Shown one piece after another: positions 40,001 through 51,987 of a stretch of DNA of 64,000 nucleotides. Location: contig JAHQIW010004469.1 in assembly GCA_019055375.1 (NCBI GenBank), forward strand, positions 235,317 to 299,316. The letters are read 5' to 3'. This stretch comes from Parelaphostrongylus tenuis (Eukaryota; Nematoda; Chromadorea; Rhabditida; Metastrongylidae). A program made the position numbers and the translations under genes. The notes below the pieces were generated by a model. The model was not told the DNA's origin. It was given only the letters and a program-made list of their open reading frames with translations, and ran no database searches. Every line of letters starts with the position of its first letter. The stretch's first letter is position 1.

Positions 40001-43000
40001 TTCCACGTTTCCTCTCAGTAAAAAAATCCTGCGTGGATGCCGAAAGGAGACATTTGATCAAGTTGAAGAGGCATTTCGATTCATATCCCAAGTAATGGTA
40101 ACTTTGAGCAGATCCAGAAGCTTGAAGATCGTTGGCAGAAGATTGTGGATAATAATGACCTCATTTTAAAGAATGATCATTGCTACTGCTTTTTGAATTT
40201 ACGTAAAAACTTGAATTTTCAACGGGTGTAAGGAACATTTTCCTCGACCTACTATGTTCTTACCCGTATTTATAACTTTACTTGCTCGCTGTTTCTACAA
40301 TGAAATTAGATTATTTGGACCGCACAGATTATTAAATGTTTGCGCGCTTGCTAGCACTTTTTTCAGACTTCTAATTTAGAAAATTGAATGAACAGCAATA
40401 TTTTACAGAAGCTGCTTATATTGTTAGAACCATGAGACTAACTCTCTCTAATTTTCTGAGCCTTTGTATTCGCCAGCGCTCAATTACTCTTTCTATTCTA
40501 AATCAGTCGCTACTCAACAAATAATCAACATTGTCACGTTTCCTGAGAGAAAACAGGTGTTCCTCATTCTTATGGAGGAACGATGGGACCTCCCATAAAC
40601 TGATTTCGTACCTCGTGCACGGTCGCCAATAAAGGCGCCATGCCGCTGGCTAACACAATCATCCCTAACAAAAATCCGATTCCGCTTCATCCACCACGGT
40701 TTATTAGCTACCGATCGATAATGTTACCGTAAGACTTGCATCAAAAATGCACAGACCAGTCCTGCTAGTTTTGAATAATCATTGCCCTTTGAAACACCAA
40801 TGTACTAAGTGATAGGAAAATCATGAAGAAAAAGATAACGACCTAAGAAAAATTGGTTCATTCTTGACTATATGAAACGTCCAAGCATTTATATTGACTA
40901 TTGACTCTTTTGGATGACAAATACACTGCTTACGAGATTTCGCTCCACTCTACGATTAGTAGATGTTTCTGCAAGACGAATTTTTGCCTTATAGGCTTAG
41001 ACACCATTCTTGCGAAATTAATATCTCAAGCAAGAAAGAGGGTTTAGAAAAGGAAATCCAATAGCAAAAAAATAGAAAAGAAAAGCTGTTTTGAAATGTT
41101 TAGTCATACTCTGTGCATTTCAGTCTCAAGCTGGAGAAAAGCAGCTCTGATTAGCAAGACCGACGAATCAACACATATTTATAAAGACCACGGAAAGTCT
41201 AATCACACTTCAAGAGCACTGGATAATAGAAATCCTAACAACTAAACCATTGACCTCTAATACGTTATCTAAGAGATATAAAGCATTTTCATCTCAAAAC
41301 GTTACACTGCAGCTTGTCGATTCTCCCGGAATAATGTATTGCTAGAGGCACAAATAAACATTGTCTGTGTGGTTTAATGTGCTGACAATTTATCCACGAT
41401 GGGTAGCGTCGATGTACAGCAGGAACGGACTCATCTCCCGAGCAATATTATTTGAGGCAAGAAGTTAAACATTCTCATCAAAATTTTGGGCTGACGGCAA
41501 AATTATGCAAGCAATTTCACTACGACTGACAAAATCTGACTGCAAGTCAAGAAACCATCGTGTGACTTTGCACCGGACATGTCGGAAGTATAGTAGCACC
41601 AACTTTATACGTCGGTAGATCACCGCGAGTCGTTATAAAGTTCAGATATGCATTCATTCACTTCAAACGAAACTAGGAATTGAAGATGAATGAATGGTGC
41701 ATCTCTCAGGGATTGATCAACGTCGAGAACTTTATTCCTTAGCATTAATTACATAACAAGGACTAAATTTAGAACAATACCGAGAATAATTTGCGGAAAA
41801 ATCGTGGATTATCCAGATATTGCAATAAAATATATAGTAACTATTCCCTAAATAGTTCCTAAATCTATATTGTCGTGAGTTTTACCACATTAAATACTTG
41901 CTTGCGGCTGTTGTACACCCATCCTTTCTCACTCAATTGAATCTTCTTAAACACTCGCTCAAGCTGTCACGTGATTTCACATGAGCTTTTACTACAAACT
42001 ATTCTCGTATACGGTAATGTCGCTTTCAAACAGCCTCTAGTACAGCTTACGTTGTTGCTTTCCTCATCGAAATGTGCCCTTGTAGCTCCCACGCTCTGAA
42101 CTTTCCTTCCCATCGATTGTCTGCCTGTAACTTTTTGTGCACACACTTTTTATTAAACGTATTGTCCTTTTTCTTTGGTACATTGCTTCATCGGAGAGCC
42201 TTTGTCATCGCTTCGTGTAAAAGTGAGTCAAGGGTTCATATTCGCGCGTGCGTGCAAGTGTTCCTGTATCCCGTATACTCCAGCTTCCACACAACCTCGT
42301 CCTGTTCGCTCATTTACATATCGTCAGATTGCTTCTATTGTCATTATTATTGAAAACAGTTATAACCGAGTGTAAGTTGTACTCTGTGTCAGCATTAAAA
42401 AGCCCTCGTGGAAAGCTCGTACAAAATCGAGCATTCTACTTTGAGCCAGTAATTTTTGTGTTGAAGACTATCCCGAACTTTACACTCTACTGCAAAAATC
42501 AACAGTATATGCTCCTTAGACAACTTTAAGGGTATTTTAAATGTGCTACATATCAGTCACGCTTACCGTAAAGCCAGCGATTGTCGGTGTAGACGGTTCG
42601 CATGCTTGAATGGATCTCCTGATCTTTGTTGACGAGAGCAGGCCGATAGATTAAATGGTTTTCACCGGCCATACCTGTTCGGATTCCAGAATATACTGAC
42701 GACAGTTCGCTTGGGTTGCCCCATTCTAAAATAGTAAGATGAAGAAGTACCGCAATCTTAATATAAGGCAGATAAATGACTAACATATGCATACAAACGA
42801 ACCGACAATAACAGCGGTGGCGTTTACGTTGGCATCTGGAGCACAGATTCCAATTTCTGTACGTGGCTCCTGACGATCGCGCAATGTTACAGCATCCAGA
42901 ACGCGAATCTCAGGTCTCATTGCCACTGACGAGCACACCTATATCGTGTTCATACAGTCAGAACTTGCAATTTTTTTGAGTGATAACATTCACTTCATGA

Positions 43001-46000
43001 AATCTCCGTAATCTCTTAACGATTCCAGACCTCCTAACGCAAAACGAATTCCGTTTAAGCATTCATTTCTGAGGAAATGTAGCCCACCATCGTGAGAAGA
43101 ACAAAGAAATCAAAAACAGAAATTACTAACCAGCTCTTGTAAGAAATCAGAATTTTTTTACACAAATTTATGCCCCTAAGTTTTCATAATTACTAAAAGA
43201 ACCTGACAGTGTATCAGTTAATCTTAGCAAAATTTGTTAACAAAGCAGGCAACCACGACTGTAAGCTTATTTCATCTGTAACATACAAATAGTCGTTCTT
43301 TATTATCCTGAAGTGCCATGAATCTCGTCGATGGTTGACAGTCCTCGATCGAGTTACCCAATGCACGACACTCGTTCAACTCGCCGGGTGACACCTTGAT
43401 ATGACGCTCAACGAACTGAAGCAAAGCAAGAATTAGAATAACAATAAACTGAAATAAAGGCACCCGTGCACTCAATGTTTCCAGCACACGAGATTATTGA
43501 GTGATTTGTGTGTAGAGGCTCATAACTGATTTACAACTGTTGTCAGTATTCCGCCCATACAACTTCTGGGAGGGTTTTCAGACAGAACTGGTGGAAATTA
43601 AATTTTTTAACAAGCGTCCCGAAGTCTTATTTCAGATGCCAAATATGTGACTATTAAAATTTCGGCTTCTACATCAACCGTGAGCGGTCGGTTTATTTTC
43701 TACCTCTGCCTTGGATATTGGTTTAATACAATCTCCGAATCAACTAGTAGAAAGCCCGGCCAAGGATCCGTTGCCGAAACCTATCCTTGGAGACGACATC
43801 ATGAAGACCTGAAGAAGTCTATGCAAGGTTACACCAGGAAACCAAGGTTAATCATAAGCACGACTAGCAATATACTATTTGGAATATGTGCTGGGGTCCG
43901 TATGTAGCAGAGCTTTATAACAAGACACAAAAAGACCTGGCGTGGCCGGATAGATGGGGTGAAAACTTGTTAGTATGACATGTGGAAAATAGTCTAGATG
44001 GAAAGTTAAAAATTATAAGAAAGTTTAAAATTTAATCAGACAACATATCTAAGAGTACTAAGTGGTATGTAAAACATTCGGCATCAGGCAGGAATTGAAG
44101 CAGGCCTCTACCTTTATCGACGACGCATGCTACCATTACATTACCGATGCCACAGCTCTGCTGCCACTCTTCCTCCTATATATCTTGTCGCAGCTGACGC
44201 AACCAACCTTGCACGCGTTCGGTCGGGTGGTATCGGTGGTGTAGTGATAGCACGCGTCTTTGGTATGAGTGAATCGTGGGTTTAAGTTTCCGCGATGTCG
44301 AACCCTTTGCACACCACTCAGTACTCTTAGATATCCTTTTGAGGACAGTGGTGATAGACAGGCAGCATCGTGCCGTCACTTGCGCGGCAGCCACACAAGC
44401 GACCAGTACAACATGTCTGTGCGTGCGTGTCTGGATGTCTACCTGCGTTCCCACAAACGCAACGCCGCTATCACTGTAGCTGCATGAGATTAGACGTCGC
44501 GTGGTGAGCATCAAAATAACTGTTATGGTCCTCAAAGGCGTGCTTTAACATCGTGTCGTTATGAAAAAGCGGTGAAAAAAGATTTCAGTTCAGACATTTT
44601 GATTAGCTGTCAGCATAGCTGGGCTTGATGCTGATATGTACTTGCCCCACCAGATCCGTTAAAGATTAGCTTGTGAGAGCTACAATAGATTGAATCGAAG
44701 AAAGAGTGGTAGCGAAACGGTGGCATAGGTGGTGTAGCAGTATAATGTGCTCCCGATCTAGGTGATACTCGAGTTTAATTCCCGCCTGATGTCGAATCTG
44801 AGGTACTCTCAGTACATCATTCTAGAAATCTACTTTTCGGTTATATAGGAACAAGTGAATATTCAGCCCCTCTTGCTGGACAAGGTTTTTTCATAAAAGT
44901 GTTAGCGATCATTCGAAAGCTTAAATCTCTATCTAGAGCGGTATGTGGCCGATTTTTCAAAACACCCTTCTATAACGCTGCAAAATCCAAAATAAAATAG
45001 TGTTACACAGACCACAGATTTTCTTTCGCTTATATTATGCGCTAGTTCTCCTTCGATAGCACAAGTCTAGAAGAACTCAAAAATTGTTTGCCTTCTGGAA
45101 AAGCTCTTTTGATAGCTGTAGGAGAAATAAAACATTTGTGTTTTACACCTTTCTGGACAGAACTTTTTCTTTAGACTATTAGAAATTATACGATAGCGTC
45201 AGTTGCGTTATTCCACGGCTGTGTTTATTTTCTGCAAAGATCATACTAGTTCAGCGTAGCAGAATAAATAAGATTGAGTTTGACATATTGAGCGGCTTGT
45301 TTACCGGCTAACCTACGGGCAGGTGGAGCGACCGATCGATGACCTAATGGGTTAGACATGTAGGGTGCAAATTATTATTTAATCGGGAACATTTTCTACG
45401 TTTGGGAAGAAACTCCGTATAAAACGACTGACTCAGATATTACGAGATTACTCTAAACGTTCACATGCTATTCATGTTTACCGCAAATTATACGTGTGAT
45501 AAAGATGAAAGCGCCCGGCAGATGTAAAACATAGTTTTAATTTGCATTTTACAATCATACAAAAGGATGTTTTGAGATATAGGCCACGTACGCGTTTAGC
45601 CAGGAAGCTTTCGAATGATTATTAACACTCCTATGAGAAATTCTTGTACAGCGAATTAGGTCGAATATTTATCTGTTCCCTAATAACCAACAAGTACCAC
45701 ACCTTGTTTTTGGCTCCAAAAAGATTTACTGTTATTATCAATGTAATTGTCGTTATCATTAATATTAATTGTTATCATTATCATTTGATAAGGATTATCT
45801 TAATATGAAGGCTATTATTTCTCTATTATCAATATCATATTATAATGAATACTAGGCATTTTTAATGAATATTTTTATTATTACCACCTTTTTTATTTAC
45901 AATCACTGCTGACACAAATCCGTTATCGCAATTCATTTGTCAACTCTTTGAAGATAGGGCCTTTTCTATTATTAAAAAAAAATTGGTAGTCATCCCATAG

Positions 46001-49000
46001 CTTGAAAATCTGTGCATATCGCGCATACGACTACACTGAACTCTTGAACACCTAACAAAGGTGAGGAAAATTCCGATTAAAAGAATAAACTGAGATTCTA
46101 GAACAAATATCGATTGATAAACAACTGACAGTATAAGAGCGTTCTCCTCCAAATATGAGACAAAAGAGATTCACAAGTGAAAATGAGGTAAACATTTGTT
46201 ACCAGATTTTCCGATGTGTCGTTAATATTGTAGGCCCATAGTCGAAATATTCTTCCACGGGCTCCCACATATAGAGACGCCGAGTTCACATCGAGTACAA
46301 GGTTACGATAATCCAAATCTCCACGAGAAAACAGATAATCTGAATAGGTTGGGACATAAAGTTATAGTTTTTAGTTTAGTATTAATATCTGATAAAAATG
46401 ATGATAACACAATATCACGTGTTTACCAACTAAATGATGAAAAATTGCTTTGCACTTAGCGCGTAACTCGCTTAAAGAGCTTATACCCAAGATTTCTGAT
46501 GATCTAAGAAGGCTCAAATATCGCTAATCTCAATGGTGTATGTAATTCTCAGATAGACTTCTTGACTTTCGCACTCGGCGCACATTTCAACTTTCGCAAT
46601 GAGACACCTCCGAAACCAAAGCATGACTCTGAGTTACCAATCTCGAAAAGGTTACGGACATCTCAGAGACTATATTGAATGCTCAAAGCGCGGTTCAAAC
46701 ACAGTCGTTGGGACGGATTTTGAAAAGTGTACTACAGAGAGATCCCAACTAATACCAGACGACAACTGAAAATAAAAACAGCTTGTGGAAAGCGAATAGC
46801 TTGTTCAAAACCGTCCCACCGCAGTGGTTGTAGTTTCCCACATTCATCTCTCTCGCGTACATTTATCAGCTAAAGCACATAAAATAAAAGGAGGACATCG
46901 GCGGCGTCGTTTCACATCCAGATAAAGGTCAATCTTGACTTAATCGACTACATCGATCACCACCAGCTCTTTTTGCCGCCACCACCAACGACCACAATAA
47001 GGTCAACGAGGAAATTACTTGCGCTGATGACATAAGGAACGTGGCAGCGTTTCCTGGAAACGGTTGACTATTCGAACAATTGGCAACCATAATCAGCGTT
47101 AAGTGCCTTTGATAAAATAGCGGCAGGACCGTCAGAAACCCGAAGGAAATTTTTCGACTGACACATGGGTCAATTTCTGACTTCAACATGTCTTCTTGGA
47201 TTCCTCACTTTGCAGTCAGAGTTATTATCTAAACTGAACTAAATTCCCCACTAAGGATGTAATCTCAGTTCACAAATTCGAAATCCTTCAAAAAGTTTGA
47301 TTTTCTTGTATTAATGCTGCTCTTCGCTGCACTCGTTCGCTACTATCTTTTCAGGTTTTCGACGTAATTCTACAATATCTAAAACCTCATATGTAGGACG
47401 GGTGTCAATATTTGTCTCAACGGAATTATTCTCATAAATCCGTCATCTGTGGAAGCTATTGGATTTTTTCTCTGCGTTCGACTGCGATTTGTGGATTTTA
47501 TTGGTTTCTATGAATGTCCTTGAGCAGTACTGAACTGATTCTTCTCGAGTTTTGAAATAGCCATGCCACAGTATTTTCACGTCTTATGGATCCGTGCGTG
47601 CTTTACAAAGATATTTACTATCAATTTCCAACTCTGTAAGAATTCATCATCATTTTCTTTGTACAACGACCAGGAAATTTCGCATACACACAAAAAAAAT
47701 TTTGTGAATTGGAGAGGGTCAAGAATAAGAAAAAAAAAGAACTATGAAATTTCCGTAGTTTTCTAGCTAAATTATTCAAATTCGATCATTATGTATTCAT
47801 TGAAAAACAAAGAGAAGAAGCCAACTTCTCCAGCCTGAATGTTGTTAGGAGGCGAATCAAGGTGTGGAAATTCAAAGTCAGTTGAGTGGTTCATCTTCCA
47901 AGCAAGTCATCTTCAACATCAGATTGACTTGGTAAGTATGGAGCGGGATCGACCCATAGGCATATACGGCTTTTATTGCATAGCATCTCTAACCACTATA
48001 CCTCTCATGCTCGTTTTTATACATTTCAACTGCATTCGAATACATAAATGTCGCTTGTCTCCATAGGAAATATTATGAATGAACCTGAGCCCTTTTACTC
48101 ATATGGGCAGTATGAGAGTTAAAGTATTTACGCCGGCGTTCATACTATAAATGCTAGTAGTCAAAGATGCCAATGTCATATGACAGAAGCTGTCATATAC
48201 AAATCACTCAAGAGCATTGCCAACGGAGTCCGATCTTAGTAGTTCTGGACAATAATGCGCTTTCTAACTTTGAACACTCACCAAAACAAGATAATTTAAT
48301 AGTAAGTGGAAGTAATCAATAATTTCATGGCGTAATATTTAAAGTAATATGTGTTTACTGGTAAACGAAAATGGACTGGCATTACAAAACAAAGGTCTAC
48401 TCGATCGATAACTCAACGGCTCCAAGATTTCTGCGATCCATGATTAACGATTGTGTTTCCCAAAGAATGCAATAAGAACATAGGACGAGAGTCCACGTCA
48501 AATAACTTTGTCCCAACTCCATCTAGAATTGCTTTGAATTAGATAGTTTGTTTTACACTGTAGTTCGGCTTACAGCTTTGTCCTCGATTCTCGAAGTTCA
48601 GTTGATTAGATTCAGAGTTCACTGTCACCCTCGAAGAATCCGAGCAGCAGTGCACTGGAGATTGCACCAATCAAGAATGACTTGCTGACAACTGCGGTGA
48701 AGGCATTAGGACGCTACAAAATGTCCACGTCAGGACTAGAGGAAAATCATACACCATCAACATTCAGTGTCTTATGGGGAGAAAACGATAGATTTCAACC
48801 AGCAGGCGAACTCACACACTAACCTATTCACATTTCAGTAATCTTAAGCAAGTTTGACAATTCTTGACGAGGCTCAGTGAAAGTTTTTCTTTGAGATTTT
48901 GCTACCCTACGCGCCAGCTAATATGTGACTGACGGCTGCAGATTGCATTGGCTCCGAAAAAGTGTGCATGTTGGATGTTGGCAATAGATCAACATCCGTC

Positions 49001-50507
49001 CTGTATAATAAGGCACCGCCGAGTGAGATTATTCATTCGAGCGGTGTTTTCTTCAATAGATTTGACTCGATCGGACAATGAACAACTACATCGCGAGATG
49101 ACTACTTGTGGACCATCGACTCAATTCAGCGCGACCCTGAAGTGAAGGCGCCGAAACGTTAACCGAATAAATTTTTCTACATCGACCTCGTGTTAGCTCA
49201 ACATTCGAGGAAGAAACTATCACTTTTTCTCAAGTACAATGAGAGTCGTTCTATATTATCGTAGGATGGCTTAGAACGTCTTCCTTGACTCCAAATCACT
49301 CAGAAAAAATTTTTTTCTAAATCATTTTCTGTAGTCAACAGCAAAAAGTGACTACGGATTTCTTTTTCTCATTTGTGAGTGTCACGAGATGAGTGAACTA
49401 GTGATTTTATCAGAACTGAAGTAACTCTCAGTCTGTTGCAACGTGAAAAGTCTTCATCCAATAGTACCTTCATGGACATCAACATCTAGAATGCACGGAA
49501 ACGGATGACAAACGTGTTTGATAAGCATATACCGGCTACGAACAATGCTGTATGTCTCTTCCATTTTAAATGCTCCGATCAAATTTACACCAAATAAATC
49601 AACATTTCAGTTATTGAAAGTTCTCTGAGCAAAAGCGGCTTCCGATCTCAGTATAGAGAAGCCAATAAGTGTAACAGCAACGCGATTTAGTGTTTAAAAT
49701 TATAATTTGAAAAGGACCTGATTCTGCTCATTAATCTGTTATGAGGCCAAGAAGGAGAACGTGACGTAAGGGTCCTAATCGAACTTTAAGTACGGTAGTC
49801 AACTATGGCACTGGTTATCTGATGTTCATATTTTTTTCAATTCTCCGTACATTTCTGTCATACTTTTTGAGAGAAGGACCTTCCGTCCCATAAAAACCCG
49901 CGCGGTTGTCTATGATGAGAACATGGGATCATCCTAGTCTAGCACCAATATCGCGAATTCCTGAGAGATTCACTCTCGGCCAGTATGCAATGGCATTCAC
50001 GAGCAAGTCAAAATCTTCAAGTTATAGCCAATTCCATGCGGAGATTCTATGACCCTCCACTTACGAACGAAAGAAGACGAACTATCAGCGAAAATGTGCT
50101 CAGGATCCGGAGATAGATGCGAGAATAAGTCATCCAAAAAGAATGAGTAACTTAACCCAATGAAGTACGATCCAGGCACCCAGCTTTTCTCACGAGAACA
50201 ACGTACATTATTGCTTGCAATGCACTTCTTCAAAGATCCTAACCGAACTGCAAAGACATTCTATAATTGAAGTCACTTATTTTCAAGCAGATTTGAACCC
50301 TATAAAATTTTTCATTTAGGTTTTCTATCGCGATCGTCCAGAAATCAACGATAAGGTGCAGGCGTCAAAGTACGTAGTACAAACCACGCCTAGGCTTTCT
50401 AGAGATCGTTTAATTTTATTACCTGGTTTCCGATCAATAGTACCCGAACCGAATGTGCTAAGGCACAACCACGCCAATAACACTGCTAATATATACATGA
50501 CGACCAT
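28070..50507 (-). CDS. mab-20: Secreted class-2 semaphorin (MAB-20/Sema-2a type), 18 exons
   Basis: Semaphorins are guidance and cell-sorting ligands that bind plexin receptors outside the cell. Exons in transcript order: 50423-50507, 50065-50247, 46203-46339, 43287-43415, 42803-42938, 42567-42725, 38898-39019, 37615-37724, 32829-32947, 32670-32759, 32534-32615, 32380-32476, 29750-29871, 29115-29415, 28801-28940, 28624-28742, 28211-28273, 28070-28126 (ends TAG). Every junction is GT/AG and phases match throughout, giving about 749 aa. Exon 1 is a signal peptide ([15 protein letters not shown]). Sema hallmarks are [56 protein letters not shown] and [12 protein letters not shown]. The PSI domain has [12 protein letters not shown] (about residue 550). 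An Ig-like part and a basic [15 protein letters not shown] tail follow. There is no membrane helix, so it is class 2 rather than class 1. Exon 8 carries one extra base that breaks the frame. Introns hold RTE, Penelope and SINE insertions. Exon 17 and the first-exon assignment are the least certain. Confidence -1.
28290..28500 (+). repeat. Third repeat family (GC-rich), copy 1
   Basis: Shares ccctctgagga, aggcaggcggcgtcgcgc and cgccattac.gtagctgagcgagat with 44236-44540 and 60080-60300. Lies in the semaphorin intron between its exons at 28624 and 28273. Confidence -1.
31037..32137 (+). mobile_element. RTE-type non-LTR retrotransposon, 5'-truncated
   Basis: The frame encodes the 3' half of an RTE reverse transcriptase. 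It has [26 protein letters not shown] (catalytic ADD, about 31300), then a long open stretch at 31515-32120 with [20 protein letters not shown], and ends [17 protein letters not shown]. Two TGA stops interrupt it: after RRGV (about 31178) and after MFMRNG (about 31431). The 3' end has the short repeat tail tgatacaggtgatacagg expected of RTE. The endonuclease is missing, so the copy is 5'-truncated. It lies in the semaphorin intron between the exons at 32380 and 29871, antisense to the gene. Confidence -1.
33000..34238. other. Semaphorin intron without recognised features
   Basis: No exon with semaphorin wording and no clear repeat. A weak tRNA-like head lies near 33700-33770. Confidence -1.
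34239..34534 (+). repeat. tRNA-derived SINE, copy 5
   Basis: Full length, with clear A box and B box and an intact tail, in a semaphorin intron. Confidence -1.
34838..36030 (+). mobile_element. Penelope-like element relic C (endonuclease end)
   Basis: Decayed fragments include an RT-linker piece (about 34869-35057), then [21 protein letters not shown] and [10 protein letters not shown] (about 35410-35520), typical of the tail after the GIY-YIG domain. The pLTR core CTGGATAAGGC...GGCCGAAAC is at 35985-36010. A SINE-like insert occupies 35655-35850. Antisense in a semaphorin intron. Confidence -1.
35655..35850 (-). repeat. Second SINE-like family, single copy
   Basis: It shares gagtgatgtgcaaaac, the tRNA-like head and cgtcagcggcctggcc with the palindrome at 57957-58330. 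Inserted within Penelope relic C. Confidence -1.
36480..37110 (+). mobile_element. Penelope-like element relic D (GIY-YIG part)
   Basis: Readable pieces in shifted frames: [20 protein letters not shown] (about 36695-36760), IVCPNG (about 36785), [18 protein letters not shown] (about 36850-36900), which retains YIG, and [13 protein letters not shown] (about 36975-37015). Stops occur throughout. It lies in the semaphorin intron between exons 8 and 9, antisense. Confidence -1.
38400..38560 (+). repeat. Penelope pLTR-like fragment, decayed
   Basis: It matches 1590-1745 in the order gaaagggattggct, ctgacgaggct, catgaaaggct, then ttattgttttgaacgagg. The ribozyme-like core at 38444-38466 has lost its GAAAC. 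A run of 14 G (38388-38401) abuts it on the left. Confidence -1.
39288..39343 (+). repeat. tRNA-derived SINE, copy 6, head fragment
   Basis: Only the head (gcgcatgtggcgcagtgg) is present, 133 bp before copy 7. Confidence -1.
39477..39752 (+). repeat. tRNA-derived SINE, copy 7
   Basis: Near full length. The 110 bp upstream also match the flank of copy 9 at 50876-50980. Confidence -1.
39825..40205 (+). mobile_element. mariner transposase relic
   Basis: Readable plus-strand wording: [20 protein letters not shown], then [17 protein letters not shown], where an intact mariner has LPHPAYSPDLAPSDY. The frame is broken after about 40090. It follows directly after a SINE copy inside a semaphorin intron. 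Confidence -1.
40206..42566. other. Semaphorin intron, mostly featureless
   Basis: Contains a SINE fragment (41607-41741). A minus-strand hydrophobic frame near 40600-40690 ([20 protein letters not shown]) has no partner exon. Confidence -1.
41607..41741 (+). repeat. tRNA-derived SINE, copy 8, 3' fragment
   Basis: Only the body end and tail (caccgcgagtc...cagggattgatcaacg) remain. Confidence -1.
44236..44540 (+). repeat. Third repeat family, copy 2, with tRNA-like head
   Basis: Only this copy shows a head resembling a tRNA (ggtggtgtagtgatagcac, then tcgtgggtttaagtttccgc), so the family may be a SINE. A related head alone lies at 44722-44825. Another, weaker, is near 62083-62140. Confidence -1.
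44850..45640. repeat. Foldback repeat family, copy 3
   Basis: Modules gctggacaaggttttttcat, cattcgaaagctt and cttctataacgctgcaaaat, returned in reverse near 45530-45630. In a semaphorin intron. Confidence -1.
46340..50064. other. Semaphorin intron 2
   Basis: 3.7 kb with one pLTR-like fragment (49137-49210) and a possible retroelement remnant at 46780-47190 ([13 protein letters not shown] in one frame). Nothing else is supported. Confidence -1.
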
Positions 50508-50519
50508 TTGATACTAATG

Positions 50520-50870
50520 TGAGCCAAGCGATGAGTAAAATACCAGTTGACAGAGAAAATAGTATAATAGAAGATCAGTAGGGGGTTGTATGTTTGACCA
50601 GGGGGGTATAGCGTGGGAGAAGAGCTGCTAGCGTGGAGGTCTGGAGGGCGGTCCCTCGATGATGATGAGGGACGGACGACCGCGCAGATGGACAATGGCG
50701 GCGCTAGTTGGCCCACCCCACCCAAGACGTATTGATCGCTACTCAATCCCGAAAACTACTACGACCATTGGAAATCGCTCAGACCATCGTCTGGACCACT
50801 TTAATGGATTCATTGGCTTTGAAGTGGATATTCCGAGGTGATAAGAAGCTCGCATGGGTCCGCCTCATCT
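50520..50870 (-). promoter_or_regulatory. Candidate semaphorin promoter or 5' leader
   Basis: The 350 bp upstream of the semaphorin ATG are the most GC-rich gene-flanking stretch here and free of recognised repeats. An acceptor-like cacattag lies six bases before the ATG and could serve cis- or trans-splicing. No confident TATA or initiator was found. Confidence -1.
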
Positions 50871-50980
50871 CACTTTGTTCTATGAATACTTGACAATTTC
50901 ATCTACAAGGCGCAAATCATAAATGAAAAAACATTTTCAGATTCTTCCACACCCAATATTCAGTGTGATGCTGGTCAGAA

Positions 50981-51286
50981 GAGCGCATATAGCGCAGTGG
51001 ATAGAGGTGTCCTACGTCGCAAATAAGATCGGTGGTTCGACCTCAAGCTGATGGATGGCCCGTGCCATCCATACCTCCGGGATCGGTAAACTGATACCAG
51101 ACTAGTATCAGATTTGTCTAGAAGAATATGCAGCAATGACTCCATATTGCGATAGGCCCCCGCGAGCCATTGTAGAGGCCAGATATGCATTCAATCACCT
51201 CAAACGAAGTTGAAATTTGACGAATGCATGGCGCATCCCTCAGGGATTGATCGACGCCAAAAGCCTTATCCTTCAACTTTATTTCT
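50981..51286 (+). repeat. tRNA-derived SINE, copy 9
   Basis: Near full length, between the UBAP1-like stop and the semaphorin start. Confidence -1.
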
Positions 51287-51987
51287 GGTTATAATCTATC
51301 GAGAAATCTTATAAAAAAAGATGTTTAAAGTGAAATAGAATAACTACAGAAAAACAGAAAAAAATAAATTAACTAGATAATATTAAATTATTTAGTTAAA
51401 TCAATTTGCTCCAGATAGATAGTGCTTTGTAAAAGTCTTCTTCTCAACAATCAAAATAAAAGATCTTATCGACATACTTATACAGAACAGAAAGATAGCT
51501 ATATGAAGTGAAATAGATTCCGGGATGTTCGTTAGAATTGCGGTTATGATACCAATGCATAATTTCAAATTAATATTCATGAGTCAGGATGAATGAGCGC
51601 TAAACACGTAGTCATTAGAAAAGGCATATGATAGGTGGCCGTATAAGACATTCATCGACAAAATTCCCCATCAGCCCACAGCAAAACTATGAAACCTTAC
51701 CTTGCGTTTGAAATTGAAATGATTGCTAATTGAGTTAACTTGTTCATGCTAGGGAATAGTCTTCTACAATCAAGCCGTTGAAGTTTTACCCTGCTCAATT
51801 TTCAAGCTTCTTAGATCAGTTAGTCAACAGGTGAGTCCTAAACATGATTGCCTACTTAGAAAACTCTACCAATCTCAGTTACATGCTTTAAAACCCGTTA
51901 GAAGCTTCTTATACGATAGACATAATTTTACACTGCTATTATAATATGACTAAAATTGAAAGAGATGATAAATCCAAATATCACAAT

